Assembly: GCF_002858745.1 (NCBI RefSeq)
Contig: NZ_PJRO01000010.1
Span: forward strand, 124,001-188,000
Origin: Mesorhizobium loti
GTDB lineage: Bacteria; Pseudomonadota; Alphaproteobacteria; Rhizobiales; Rhizobiaceae
Reading direction: 5' to 3'
Length of the DNA stretch: 64,000 bases
This document shows positions 9,447 to 18,521 of the stretch, in pieces. Positions within the stretch are counted from its first letter, which is position 1, and each line of letters starts with the position of its first letter. The notes under the pieces are model-generated. The model saw nothing but the letters and a program-made list of their open reading frames with translations. It searched no databases and was not told the DNA's origin. A program made the position numbers and the translations under genes.

Positions 9447-10631
9447 TCAGAAATTGATCGACGCGTAGAACAGGGCGAAGAGCCCGTCCAGGATGATGAC
9501 GACAAAGATGGATTTCACCACCGACTGGGTGACGTGCAAGCCAAGCGATTCGGCACTTCCACCAACTTTCAGCCCCTCCACGGAAGCGATGGTGCCGATG
9601 ATGATGGCCATGAATGGTGCTTTGATCAGACCGGCGAAAATCGTGCTGAGATCGATGGCGACTTTGAGCCGGTCGATAAAGGCGGCAGGGGGAATGTCGG
9701 AATAAAGCCAGGCCGCCGCGATGCCGCCGCCAAGAGCAGCAAAATTGGCAAGTACGGTAAGACATGGCAAGCCGATCACAAGCGCAACAAGGCGCGGAAA
9801 CACCAGCACGCCGATGGGGTTGAGGCCGATGACCTTCAGCGCGTCGACCTCCTCGCGCATCTTCATCGAGCCGATCTCGGCGGTGATAGCGCTGCCCGAA
9901 CGACCGGCGATCATGATAGCCGTCATGAGCACGCCGAGCTCACGCAGCACCAGCACGCCGACCAGATCGACGACAAAGATGTCGGCGCCGAAATAACGCA
10001 ACTGATACGCCCCCTGCTGCGCCACGATCGCACCGACGATGCTCGACATTAGTAGCACCACCGGCACCGCACCGACGCCCATGCGGTCCAATTGATTGAA
10101 GATCGCTGCCGGATTGACCGCGTGCCCGCGTCCGAGCTTCAGCTGTGCGCCCCGGATGGTGGCACCCAGGATGTTCATGCCGGCCAGGAAGTCGTCGCCT
10201 GCCTCGCAGACGCGGCGCCCGATCAACTCCAAGGCGCGCATGACGATGTTCGGTTCGGGAAGCGCCTTGCCGAATTCGGCCCTGCCGACTGCTTCACAAA
10301 CGGCGTCGATCAGTGTCTTCACCGTTGCGCTCTGCCCGATTTGATCGATGCTGGCCCCGCGAGTTTCCTGCACATTGATCAGTCGTGCAATCAGCCAGGC
10401 GCCGGCAGTGTCCATGCGCTCAATGCCGGAGAAATCCAGAGACATCGCTCTGAAATCGCTTCGTTTTTCCAGAAGACGCATCTCAGCGTCAACCTGGGCG
10501 ACACGGCGTGTCGTCCAATTGCCGAAAAAGGCGTAAGCGATGCGGTCACCCTGTTCGCTGACGACAACGCGCGGCTCAAGGCTCGCTGCCTCGGCCTTGT
10601 CGCTTGCGTCGCGTTTACGGATCGTCAACAT
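9447..10631 (-). CDS. STAS-MlaE fusion, permease of the Mla-type lipid transporter
   Basis: 394 residues. The N-terminal 120 or so residues form a STAS-like domain (LDFSGIERMDTAGAWLIARL), the counterpart of stand-alone MlaB. The rest is an MlaE permease with several membrane helices and the conserved AGRSGSAITAEIGSMK segment followed by EEVDALKV. In enterobacteria MlaB is a separate small protein; here it is fused, as in other rhizobia. ATG at 10631 is preceded by AGGA at about 6 nt. It is the first gene of the operon, divergent from the epimerase gene 78 bp away, so both promoters must lie in that short gap. Confidence 0.9.
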   Translation of the reverse strand: MLTIRKRDASDKAEAASLEPRVVVSEQGDRIAYAFFGNWTTRRVAQVDAEMRLLEKRSDFRAMSLDFSGIERMDTAGAWLIARLINVQETRGASIDQIGQSATVKTLIDAVCEAVGRAEFGKALPEPNIVMRALELIGRRVCEAGDDFLAGMNILGATIRGAQLKLGRGHAVNPAAIFNQLDRMGVGAVPVVLLMSSIVGAIVAQQGAYQLRYFGADIFVVDLVGVLVLRELGVLMTAIMIAGRSGSAITAEIGSMKMREEVDALKVIGLNPIGVLVFPRLVALVIGLPCLTVLANFAALGGGIAAAWLYSDIPPAAFIDRLKVAIDLSTIFAGLIKAPFMAIIIGTIASVEGLKVGGSAESLGLHVTQSVVKSIFVVIILDGLFALFYASINF

Positions 10632-10709
10632 GCCATCCTGTTTAGCTCGACCGGGCAGGCCTGTCGATTTACCGGCGGCATTTCGCCAGTATTACCGGAG
10701 CAGAAAAAT

Positions 10710-11690
10710 ATGGCGCGTGTCATTTCGGTCGAAGCTGAGCGTTTTCCCATCGCCGGGGTTTTCACCATAGCACGCGGCTCCAAGACCGAAGCTGAAGTCA
10801 TCACCTGTGCAATCCGTGACGGCAACCATACCGGGCGCGGTGAATGTGTGCCTTACCGGCGTTATGGCGAGACCATCGAAGGTGTCCTGGCAGCAATCGA
10901 AGCGATGCGCTCGGCGCTGGAAGCCGGTCTGGACCGCACACAATTGCAGGTGGCGATGCCGGCTGGTGCAGCGCGCAATGCCATAGACTGTGCGCTGTGG
11001 GATCTCGAAGCCAAGACAGCGGGCAAATCCGTGGCCGAGCTGCTGGGCATCACCCCTGAACCACTTGAAACCGCCTATACCCTTTCGCTTGCGGAGCCAG
11101 AAGCGATGGCTGCACAAGCTCGCGTCAATGCAACGCGACCGCTGCTCAAGGTCAAGCTCGGTGGCGAGAACGATGCCGCGCGCATCCGCGCCGTTCGCGA
11201 GGCGGCCCCCGAAAGTCGACTGATTCTGGACGCCAACGAAGGCTGGACCGACGACAATGTCGCAGAAAATATCGCTGCCGCAGCCGCACTTGGCGTCGCG
11301 CTGATCGAACAGCCCCTGCCCGCCGGCCGCGACGACAGACTGAGGCATATTTCCCGTCCAATCCCGATCTGTGCCGATGAAAGCGTTCATGCGGCAAAGG
11401 ATATTGATGCGCTGGTCGGCCTCTACGATGCCGTGAACATCAAGCTGGACAAGGCCGGTGGGCTGACCGAAGCGCTCAAGCTGCGCGAGCGTGCTTGCGA
11501 ACGTGGTCTCGGCATCATGGTCGGTTGCATGGTCGGCACCTCGCTTGCCATGGCGCCAGCGGTGCTCCTGGCGCAGGGGGCCGACTACGTCGATCTCGAT
11601 GGACCATTGCTGCTGGCCCGCGATCGTGAACCGGGCCTTGTTTACGAAGGATCGCTGGTTTCACCGCCGGGCGGCGCGTTGTGGGGCTGA
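10710..11690 (+). CDS. Dipeptide epimerase, L-Ala-D/L-Glu epimerase-like (enolase superfamily)
   Basis: 326 residues. It has the mandelate-racemase/muconate-lactonizing fold: an N-terminal capping domain, then a barrel with the lysine motif KVKLG, metal ligands in LDANEGW, EQPLP and CADES, and the second catalytic lysine in NIKLDKAGG. This set is characteristic of L-Ala-D/L-Glu epimerases, which process murein tripeptide-derived dipeptides. The start is ATG 10710 with GGAG 9 nt upstream; the in-frame extension to 10092 lies antisense to the permease gene and is rejected. The 3' end overlaps the converging MFS gene by 30 bp. The role is probably peptidoglycan recycling; other dipeptides are possible substrates. 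Confidence 0.88.
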   Translation: MARVISVEAERFPIAGVFTIARGSKTEAEVITCAIRDGNHTGRGECVPYRRYGETIEGVLAAIEAMRSALEAGLDRTQLQVAMPAGAARNAIDCALWDLEAKTAGKSVAELLGITPEPLETAYTLSLAEPEAMAAQARVNATRPLLKVKLGGENDAARIRAVREAAPESRLILDANEGWTDDNVAENIAAAAALGVALIEQPLPAGRDDRLRHISRPIPICADESVHAAKDIDALVGLYDAVNIKLDKAGGLTEALKLRERACERGLGIMVGCMVGTSLAMAPAVLLAQGADYVDLDGPLLLARDREPGLVYEGSLVSPPGGALWG

Positions 11691-12875
11691 ACGCGCTGCA
11701 AGCAGGATGAGCGCCAGGCCCAGCAACGCCACCGGCACCATGGCGTAAAAACCTTCGACCCCAAAGCTCTGGTAAAGCGGTCCTGAAGCCAGTGTGACTG
11801 CGGCCATGGCAAAGCCGTTGGCGAAGAACGCGATGCCTTGCGCTGCCCCCGTACGCTCCTCGGCCACTGTTTCCCCGATCATCTTCTGCAGGCCGATCAG
11901 CACGAGCGCCGTTGAAATGGCGTGCAGCGCCTGGAGGCCGAAGAAACCGGGCACGCCGAGACCAAGCGGCCCGATCAGTGGAAAGGCGATCCAGCGTATG
12001 ACGGCGCCGAAGGCAGCCAATATCATCACACGGACGACCGGAACGTGGCTGAACAGCCGGTTGAAGGCCATGAACATGCCGACTTCACAGACCACGCCGA
12101 AAGCCCACAGAAAGCCTACCACGGAATCGCTTATTCCCAATGATTTCCAATAGATGGAGGAGAATCCGTAGAGAAACCCATGGCTGCCGACCAGGACACC
12201 GGCCCCCGTGGCGAAATAAAGGAAATACGGGTTGCGCAGACTGGGCACCGCCTGCTGCAAGTCGGCCGCGGAGAGCGGCGACGCGCGCCTTGGTTTTCCC
12301 ATGCGTGGCGCCATCAACCCGACAGCGACAATGGCGAGGAACGATACGAACAGCATGATTGGCACCGCACCGGCTCCGGTCGAGGTCAGAATGAAGCCAC
12401 CGACCAGATTGGCGCACAGGTAGGAGATCGATCCCCAGATACGCATGCGCGGATAGTTGGCGCCGAAACGACGCACACCAGACAGCGCCAGCGAATCGGC
12501 AATCGGGGAATGCGGTGTCCATACCACCGCCAGCACCAGCGAGACGGCGAGCACGATCGCGTAGCTCGGTGGCAGGAAATAGCCGGCAGACACCACCACG
12601 GAAGCGACCGCAAGCGTCAGATAGACGTTGACACGGTCGCTCGCCTTGTCGGCAAGGGACGTGAACAACGGGGTCGTCGCCACGCGCAGGAACATCGGTG
12701 CCGAGAGGATGACGGCGATCTTTTCCGGGCTGAAACCATGCGCCTCCAGCCAGAGCGGAAAATAGGGCAGGTAGATGCCGCTCGGCACCAGGACAGTGAA
12801 GAAGACCAATGCCATGCGCAGTTCATAGTTGCGCGGCTTGATCTGTTGTTCAGGTGAAAGCGGAGGCAGGGACAT
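11661..12875 (-). CDS. MFS transporter (HcaT/PPP-like)
   Basis: 404 residues with about twelve hydrophobic segments in two halves. The N-terminal YLPYFPLWLEAHGFSPEKIAVILS resembles the MFS_1-like/phenylpropionate-permease (HcaT) group. The start is ATG 12875; the longer form begins at a TTG with no better ribosome site. The substrate is unknown. It converges on the dipeptide epimerase with a 30-bp overlap, which gives no operon link. Transport of small aromatic acids is one possibility by family only. Confidence 0.8.
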   Translation of the reverse strand: MSLPPLSPEQQIKPRNYELRMALVFFTVLVPSGIYLPYFPLWLEAHGFSPEKIAVILSAPMFLRVATTPLFTSLADKASDRVNVYLTLAVASVVVSAGYFLPPSYAIVLAVSLVLAVVWTPHSPIADSLALSGVRRFGANYPRMRIWGSISYLCANLVGGFILTSTGAGAVPIMLFVSFLAIVAVGLMAPRMGKPRRASPLSAADLQQAVPSLRNPYFLYFATGAGVLVGSHGFLYGFSSIYWKSLGISDSVVGFLWAFGVVCEVGMFMAFNRLFSHVPVVRVMILAAFGAVIRWIAFPLIGPLGLGVPGFFGLQALHAISTALVLIGLQKMIGETVAEERTGAAQGIAFFANGFAMAAVTLASGPLYQSFGVEGFYAMVPVALLGLALILLAARSAPQRAARR

Positions 12876-13020
12876 GAAAGGCAATCAGCAAGGGCTGCCG
12901 GCAAAATGACCGGCCAGCCGCCCTGCTCTATCATGGCTTCCAGTTGCCAGAAACTGGTTGGCCTAGTCGATTTACGTCAAATATTGCCCTGATTGGGCGA
13001 ATGCAGAACCGACCGGTTGC

Positions 13021-13857
13021 TCAAGCGGCTTCCGCCGCCCTGACCTTCGTTGGCAGAACATCGAAAGTCACAGGGACCAGGACCGGTTCCGCCTGTGGCG
13101 CTTCGGGCATGACATGCGCCCAATGCAGGATTTCGAAACGACCGTCGAAATGTTCTACCACTGCGGTGCAGCTCTCAACCCAGTCACCGGTGTTGATGTA
13201 CTGAACGTCTTCAACAGTTTCGATCGCCGCGTGATGGATGTGCCCGCAAATAACGCCGTCGACCTCGGAACGCCTGGCTTCCTCGGTGAGAACGTCCTGG
13301 AAAGAACCGATGAAATTCACCGCTTTCTTGACCTTGACCTTGGCCCAGGACGAAAACGACCAGTAAGGCATGCCGAAGACCTTGCGGAAGCGGGTGACGC
13401 CTCGGTTGATGAGCATGGCAGCGTCATAGGCATAGTCGCCGAAATAGGCGAGCCACCGCGCGTTATGCACGACCGTGTCGAACTGGTCGCCATGGATCAC
13501 AAGCATCCGGCGACCATCAGCCGTTTCGTGAATGGCGCGGTCGGCCACCACGATGCCGCCGAAATGTACGCCCTGGAACTGACGGGCAAACTCGTCGTGA
13601 TTGCCGGCGATGTAGGTGATCGAACTGCCCTTGCGCGCCTTGCGCAGCAATTTCTGCACCACGTCGTTGTGGGCCTGTGGCCAGTGCCAGCTGCGACGCA
13701 GCCGCCATCCGTCCACGATGTCGCCGACAAGGAAGATCGTATCGGCGTCGTGATGACGCAGGAAATCGATCAGAAACTCTGCCTTGGCCGCCTTCGATCC
13801 CAGATGCACATCCGAGATGAAGATGGAACGGAACATGCGTGGTTTGGCGCTGGACAT
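13021..13857 (-). CDS. LpxH-like metallophosphoesterase (COG2908)
   Basis: 278 residues. All calcineurin-type motifs are present: SDVHLG, GDIVDGW, GNHDE, HGDQFD and GHIHH. The family contains UDP-2,3-diacylglucosamine pyrophosphatase LpxH, but this branch has GNHD instead of the LpxH-type GNRD. Many alphaproteobacteria use the unrelated LpxI for that step of lipid A synthesis, so a lipid A role is not secure. The start is ATG 13857 with AAAGGTGAG upstream; the 13-residue longer form is less likely. Confidence 0.78.
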   Translation of the reverse strand: MSSAKPRMFRSIFISDVHLGSKAAKAEFLIDFLRHHDADTIFLVGDIVDGWRLRRSWHWPQAHNDVVQKLLRKARKGSSITYIAGNHDEFARQFQGVHFGGIVVADRAIHETADGRRMLVIHGDQFDTVVHNARWLAYFGDYAYDAAMLINRGVTRFRKVFGMPYWSFSSWAKVKVKKAVNFIGSFQDVLTEEARRSEVDGVICGHIHHAAIETVEDVQYINTGDWVESCTAVVEHFDGRFEILHWAHVMPEAPQAEPVLVPVTFDVLPTKVRAAEAA

Positions 13858-13937
13858 CGCGATCTCACCTTTCGCGCTGGCTATGCATCGATTCATGCAA
13901 CAACCGTATGACGGTTGCGATTAGGCCAGTCCTTTCG

Positions 13938-14042
13938 CTAGAGCAATTCCAGGAAAAGTGCGTAGCGGTTTTCCGTCCGGAATTGCGTAAAAACAAAGAA
14001 CTAGAGCGTTTCCGCGTTTCCGTGGAAACGGAAACGCTCTAG
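13938..14042. repeat. RIME-like palindromic intergenic element
   Basis: About 105 bp with two hairpins. The first pairs GCAATTCC with GGAATTGC and GGAAAA with TTTTCC. The second (14001-14042) pairs 14 bp, CTAGAGCGTTTCCG with its complement, around an inner TTTCC/GGAAA stem. This two-palindrome layout is like the rhizobial intergenic mosaic elements. It lies between a divergently transcribed gene pair, 30 bp upstream of the SDR start. Confidence 0.75.
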
Positions 14043-14071
14043 CCTTGGGTATCTAATCGGAGGTTTCGGAC

Positions 14072-14851
14072 ATGGATCTCGGCATTCGCGGCAAGAAGGC
14101 GATCGTTTGCGCATCGAGCAAGGGACTGGGACGCGGGTGCGCGATTGCGCTGGCCGAAGCCGGCTGCGACCTGGTGGTCAATGGCCGCGACCCCGCGCTT
14201 CTGGCGAAAACCGCAGCGGAAATCCGGGAGCGATTCGGCGTGCGCGTTGTTGAAGTGGTCGGCGACGTGTCGAAACCCGAGGTGCAGAAGGCACTGATCG
14301 ACGCCTGTCCCGACCCTGACATCCTCGTCAACAACAATGGTGGACCGCCCTATCGCGATTTCCGCGAACTGGATCGTGAGAAGATCCTGGAAGGCGTCAC
14401 CAACAACATGGTCACGCCAATCGAGCTGGTGAAGGCTGTCATCGACGGCATGGCGACGCGCGGCTTCGGACGCATCGTCAACATCACTTCGCTGTCGGTC
14501 TATATGCCGATCCCCGGCCTTGACCTGTCCTCCGGGGCGCGCGCCGGCCTGACATCGTTCCTTGCCGGTGTCGCCCGCACCGTCATCGACCGCAACGTTA
14601 CCATCAACAGCCTGCTCCCTGGCAAACTGGACACCGACCGCCTGCGCGGACCACACGAGCCAGGCTCGGTCGAGACGCCGGAGGCAGCAACCGCGCGCAG
14701 AGCACGTCTTGCCGCCGATATTCCAGCCAGACGGCTCGGCACACCGGAAGAATTCGGCCAGGTCTGCGCCTTCCTGTGCTCGGTGCACGCCGGCTACCTC
14801 ACCGGCCAGAACATTCCGATCGATGGCGGCCTCTATGTAAGCGCCTTCTAA
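14072..14851 (+). CDS. SDR-family protein lacking the standard catalytic Tyr and Lys (FabG-like)
   Basis: 259 residues with a Rossmann fold and the C-terminal IDGG segment of FabG-like SDRs. Against E. coli FabG, catalytic Ser is kept (Ser140) but Tyr is replaced by Ser153 and Lys by Arg157. The nucleotide-binding turn reads ASSKGLG (residues 14-20) instead of TGxxxGIG. A subgroup of 'BKR-like' SDRs with such imperfect motifs is known. It may bind NAD(P) and reduce a substrate by another residue set, or be non-catalytic. CGGAGG lies 8 nt before the ATG, so translation should be strong. It is a single gene after the mosaic element. Confidence 0.85.
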   Translation: MDLGIRGKKAIVCASSKGLGRGCAIALAEAGCDLVVNGRDPALLAKTAAEIRERFGVRVVEVVGDVSKPEVQKALIDACPDPDILVNNNGGPPYRDFRELDREKILEGVTNNMVTPIELVKAVIDGMATRGFGRIVNITSLSVYMPIPGLDLSSGARAGLTSFLAGVARTVIDRNVTINSLLPGKLDTDRLRGPHEPGSVETPEAATARRARLAADIPARRLGTPEEFGQVCAFLCSVHAGYLTGQNIPIDGGLYVSAF

Positions 14852-15009
14852 TCAGGGAAAATTGCGGGTCTATCCGCAACTTCCTTGCTCAGTGCTTTGA
14901 TCTCGCACGACTTTTCATTCCTTGAAAAAGCATGCGAGCCAGCCACATCCCGGCTCGAAATAACGTGGCTGCATGCTACAAGGGGTGACACAGCAGAAGG
15001 CGGGAAGGC

Positions 15010-17340
15010 ATGGCAGGCGATAAGGGCAAAACGGCACGTTCGGACCTCGATGAGGCCGCGCTCTTTTTCCACAAATATCCCATTCCGGGAAAGCTGGAAA
15101 TCCAGTCGACCAAGCCGCTTGGTAACCAGCGCGATCTTGCACTCGCCTATTCTCCAGGCGTTGCCGCGCCATGCCTTGCCATCAAGGATGATCCAGCAAC
15201 CGCTGCCGACTACACGGCACGCGCCAATCTCGTCGCGGTGATCTCAAACGGCTCAGCCGTGCTCGGTCTCGGCAATATCGGTCCTCTCGCCTCCAAGCCG
15301 GTGATGGAAGGCAAGGCGGTGCTGTTCAAGAAATTCGCAGGCATCGACGTCTTCGACATCGAAATCGATGCGCCTGGAATTGAGCGCATGGTCGAGACGG
15401 TGTCGGCATTGGAGCCGACTTTCGGCGGCATCAACCTGGAGGATATCAAGGCGCCGGAATGCTTCGAGGTGGAAGAGCAGTTGAAGGCCCGCATGGGCAT
15501 CCCGGTTTTCCACGACGACCAGCACGGCACTGCCATCATCGTTGCCGCTGCCGTGCTCAACGGGCTGGAGCTCGCAGCCAAGAAGATCGAGGACGTCAAG
15601 ATCGTGACGTCGGGAGCCGGTGCGGCCGCGCTTGCCTGCCTCAACCTGCTCGTCGCGCTTGGCGCCAGGATCGAGAATATCTGGGTCACCGACCGCTTCG
15701 GCGTCGCCTACAAAGGCCGCGTCGAGGAAATGGACCGCTGGAAGGATCCTTACGTCAAGGACACCGAGGCGCGCACACTCGCCGACGTCCTCCCGGGTGC
15801 CGACGTCTTCCTCGGCCTGTCAGCGGCCGGCGTCCTCAAGCCGGAACTGCTCAAAGGCATGGCCGACAAGCCGCTGATCCTTGCGTTGGCCAATCCGACG
15901 CCGGAGATCATGCCCGAAGTGGCGCGTGCCGCCCGCCCCGACGCCATGATCTGCACCGGCCGTTCGGACTTCCCGAACCAGGTCAACAACGTCATCTGCT
16001 TCCCCTATATCTTCCGTGGCGCACTGGATTGTGGCGCCAGCGCCATCAATGAAGAGATGAAGATGGCAGCGGTGCGCGCGATTGCAGCCCTTGCCCGCGA
16101 AGAACCCTCCGATGTCGCCGCACGAGCCTATTCGGGCGAAACGCCGATCTTCGGGCCGGATTTCTTGATTCCTTCGCCGTTCGATCCACGTTTGATTCTG
16201 CGTATCGCGCCCGCCGTCGCCAAGGCAGCCTGCGATACCGGCGTGGCAACGCGCCCAATCTCCGACATGGCGGTCTATCTCGACAAACTGAACCGCTTCG
16301 TCTTCCGCTCCGGCCTCGTCATGAAGCCGGTATTCTCAACCGCTCGCACCTCAAGCGCCAAGCGCGTCATCTATGCCGATGGTGAGGATGAGCGCGTGCT
16401 GCGTGCTGCCCAGGTGGTGCTCGAGGAAGGCATCGCCGAACCGATCCTGATCGGTCGTCCGCATGTGATCGAGGTTCGCCTCAAACGTTATGGCCTGCGC
16501 ATCAAACCGGGCGTCGACTTCGGCTTGATCAATCCGGAAGAAGACCCGCGCTACCGCCACTATGTCGACCTGCTGATCGAACTTGGCGGCCGCCGCGGCA
16601 TTACGCCGGAGGCAGCCCGCACCATGGTGCGCACCGACAACACGGTGATTGCAGCGCTTGCCTTGAAACGCGGCGACGCGGACGCGCTGATCTGCGGTCT
16701 CGAAGGCCGTTTTGCGCGGCACCTGCGCAATGTTACGTTGATCATCGGGGCCCGCCCCGGCATCAGCGACCATGACCTTTCGACGCTTTCAATGCTGATC
16801 TCGCAGCGTGGCGTCATCTTCCTTACCGATACCTATGTCTCGATCGACCCGAGCGCCGAAGAAATCGCCGAGATGACGATCCTGGCAGCCGAGGAAATCC
16901 GCCGCTTCGGTATCGAGCCGAAGGCTGCTTTGCTCTCGCTGTCGGATTTCGGTTCGCGCGATGCGCCAAGTGCCCTGAAGATGCGCAAGGCTGCTGAAAT
17001 CCTGGCGCGCGTGGCACCGGAACTGGAATGTGATGGCGAAATGCATGCAGACTCGGCTTTGTCCGAACATCTGCGCCAGCGCGTGTACCCGCACTCGCGG
17101 CTGAAAGGGGAAGCCAATCTTCTGGTGTTCCCAAGCCTCGATGCGGCCAACATCACGCTGACGGCGCTTCGGACCATGCTGGATGCATTGCATGTCGGCC
17201 CGATCCTGCTCGGCACCGACAAACCGGCACATATCCTGACCCCTTCGGTGACTTCGCGCGGCGTCGCCAACATGACCGCGCTGGCCGTCGTCGAAGCCTC
17301 GCACAAGGCGCAGGCTGCACTGCACGCGCCACGCAGCTGA
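15010..17340 (+). CDS. maeB: Malic enzyme with phosphotransacetylase-like C-terminal domain
   Basis: 776 residues. The N-terminal 430 or so form the malic enzyme: YSPGVAAPC, the substrate/metal segment FHDDQHGTAI, and a nucleotide-binding SGAGAAALACL. The C-terminal 320 or so resemble phosphotransacetylase (DGEDERVLRAAQ onward), thought to be regulatory. This two-domain form matches the rhizobial Dme/Tme enzymes (about 760-770 residues), which decarboxylate malate to pyruvate; Dme supports symbiotic nitrogen fixation. NAD versus NADP preference cannot be decided here. GGGAAGG lies just before ATG 15010. It is a single gene. Confidence 0.93.
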   Translation: MAGDKGKTARSDLDEAALFFHKYPIPGKLEIQSTKPLGNQRDLALAYSPGVAAPCLAIKDDPATAADYTARANLVAVISNGSAVLGLGNIGPLASKPVMEGKAVLFKKFAGIDVFDIEIDAPGIERMVETVSALEPTFGGINLEDIKAPECFEVEEQLKARMGIPVFHDDQHGTAIIVAAAVLNGLELAAKKIEDVKIVTSGAGAAALACLNLLVALGARIENIWVTDRFGVAYKGRVEEMDRWKDPYVKDTEARTLADVLPGADVFLGLSAAGVLKPELLKGMADKPLILALANPTPEIMPEVARAARPDAMICTGRSDFPNQVNNVICFPYIFRGALDCGASAINEEMKMAAVRAIAALAREEPSDVAARAYSGETPIFGPDFLIPSPFDPRLILRIAPAVAKAACDTGVATRPISDMAVYLDKLNRFVFRSGLVMKPVFSTARTSSAKRVIYADGEDERVLRAAQVVLEEGIAEPILIGRPHVIEVRLKRYGLRIKPGVDFGLINPEEDPRYRHYVDLLIELGGRRGITPEAARTMVRTDNTVIAALALKRGDADALICGLEGRFARHLRNVTLIIGARPGISDHDLSTLSMLISQRGVIFLTDTYVSIDPSAEEIAEMTILAAEEIRRFGIEPKAALLSLSDFGSRDAPSALKMRKAAEILARVAPELECDGEMHADSALSEHLRQRVYPHSRLKGEANLLVFPSLDAANITLTALRTMLDALHVGPILLGTDKPAHILTPSVTSRGVANMTALAVVEASHKAQAALHAPRS

Positions 17341-17377
17341 AAGGTTCAAGGGAAGCTTAACCGGCCCGCGCTATTCT

Positions 17378-17402
17378 CATTGCCCGACACAGGCGGGCAA
17401 TG
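17378..17402 (+). promoter_or_regulatory. Hairpin covering the DUF2865 gene start codon
   Basis: A perfect 9-bp stem (17378-17386 with 17394-17402), 7-nt loop. The right arm contains the GGCGGG stretch and the ATG at 17400. It may end malic enzyme transcription (though no T run follows) or restrict translation initiation of the next gene. Confidence 0.5.
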
Positions 17403-18521
17403 AGGCTGATGACTGGAGCGGAACACAGGCTGGCGCTTGCGTGGACGCTGTTTAGCGTGATCGTGCTGGCCCTTTGTTCGATGGATCAAGCCGAGGCCGC
17501 CTCCCGCATCTGCCGTCAGTTGCGGGCAGAACTTGCCTCATTGCAGAAGGGCGGCGGCGCTGGCCAGCAGCGTCGCTATGACGGCGCCATCGCCCGTCAG
17601 AACAACGAACTGGCCAAGGCGCGGGCGCAGGCGCGCGATGCCGGTTGTGGGTTCTCGCTGTTCGGCGGCAGCGTCAGCCAGTGTGCTGCGCTGAACGCGG
17701 CCATCGACAGGATGAACGTCAATCTCGACAAGCTCCAGCGCAAACGCTCGCAAATGGGAAATGGCTCCCCACGACGCGATCGCGGCCGCTTGCTGGCGGC
17801 GCTCGATGCCAACGAGTGCGACGGCAAGACGACCACCGAAAAGCCTCTTCGAGCGACACGTGACGAGCCGGACAGCGAGACGGAAGCCGGAGCGGAAGAA
17901 GCAGCACTTGGTACAGCCTTCGTTCCCTCGCCATCAGGCGAATTCCGCACGATGTGCGTGCGCACCTGCGATGGCTACTTTTTCCCGATGTCGAATGCTG
18001 CCACCGCAAGCGATTTCCAGCGCGACCAAAACCGCTGCGAGGCAGGCTGCCCTGGAACGGAGATGCAGGTCTTTTATTCGCGTGGCATGGCCGGCGATCC
18101 CGCGACCATGTCGTCATCGAGAACCGGACGTCCCTACTCCGAACTGCCCGCAGCTTTTCTCTACAAACGCCCCGACCAGCCATTGCCACAGGGCTGCGGC
18201 TGCAATGCCGCGCAGAATTTCAAGATCATCGCCGGCAACCCGCCCGCCGCGAAACCTGAAGCCAATGCCGGTTCCGGTGCTCCCTTCCTGCCGACACCGA
18301 CCGACAAGCCGGACCCGGCCGAAGATCCCGAGACACAGGCCAATGCATCGGGACACCTCGACGCCGCGACCATTCGCCAGTTGTTGAAGAAGCCTGATGT
18401 CTCGCCCGTTTCGGCCTTGCCGCCCGAACAGCGTAAGATCAGGGTCGTCGGGCCAACGTTCCTTCCCGCCCCAGAAGCGGCAATAGATCTGCAAGCTCCG
18501 GCCCCGAAACAAGTCCGGTAA
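17400..18521 (+). CDS. Secreted DUF2865 protein
   Basis: 373 residues. An N-terminal hydrophobic segment (about 10-33, ending QAEA) looks like a signal peptide. The conserved core has MCVRTCDGYFFPMS, then a CGCNAAQNF segment, with many cysteines (Cys pairs near residues 183-220 and 262) that may form disulfides. This is the DUF2865 family of Rhizobiales; its function is unknown. The C-terminal RVVGPTFLPAP motif is also conserved in the family, which matters because the last 83 bp overlap the converging gltX gene. The start is ATG 17400; ATG 17409 is the alternative. Confidence 0.8.
   Translation: MRLMTGAEHRLALAWTLFSVIVLALCSMDQAEAASRICRQLRAELASLQKGGGAGQQRRYDGAIARQNNELAKARAQARDAGCGFSLFGGSVSQCAALNAAIDRMNVNLDKLQRKRSQMGNGSPRRDRGRLLAALDANECDGKTTTEKPLRATRDEPDSETEAGAEEAALGTAFVPSPSGEFRTMCVRTCDGYFFPMSNAATASDFQRDQNRCEAGCPGTEMQVFYSRGMAGDPATMSSSRTGRPYSELPAAFLYKRPDQPLPQGCGCNAAQNFKIIAGNPPAAKPEANAGSGAPFLPTPTDKPDPAEDPETQANASGHLDAATIRQLLKKPDVSPVSALPPEQRKIRVVGPTFLPAPEAAIDLQAPAPKQVR

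Noticed and set aside
10092..10709. 206-codon N-terminal extension of the epimerase
   Set aside because: It lies fully antisense to the STAS-MlaE gene; ATG 10710 has a ribosome site and the family N-terminus.
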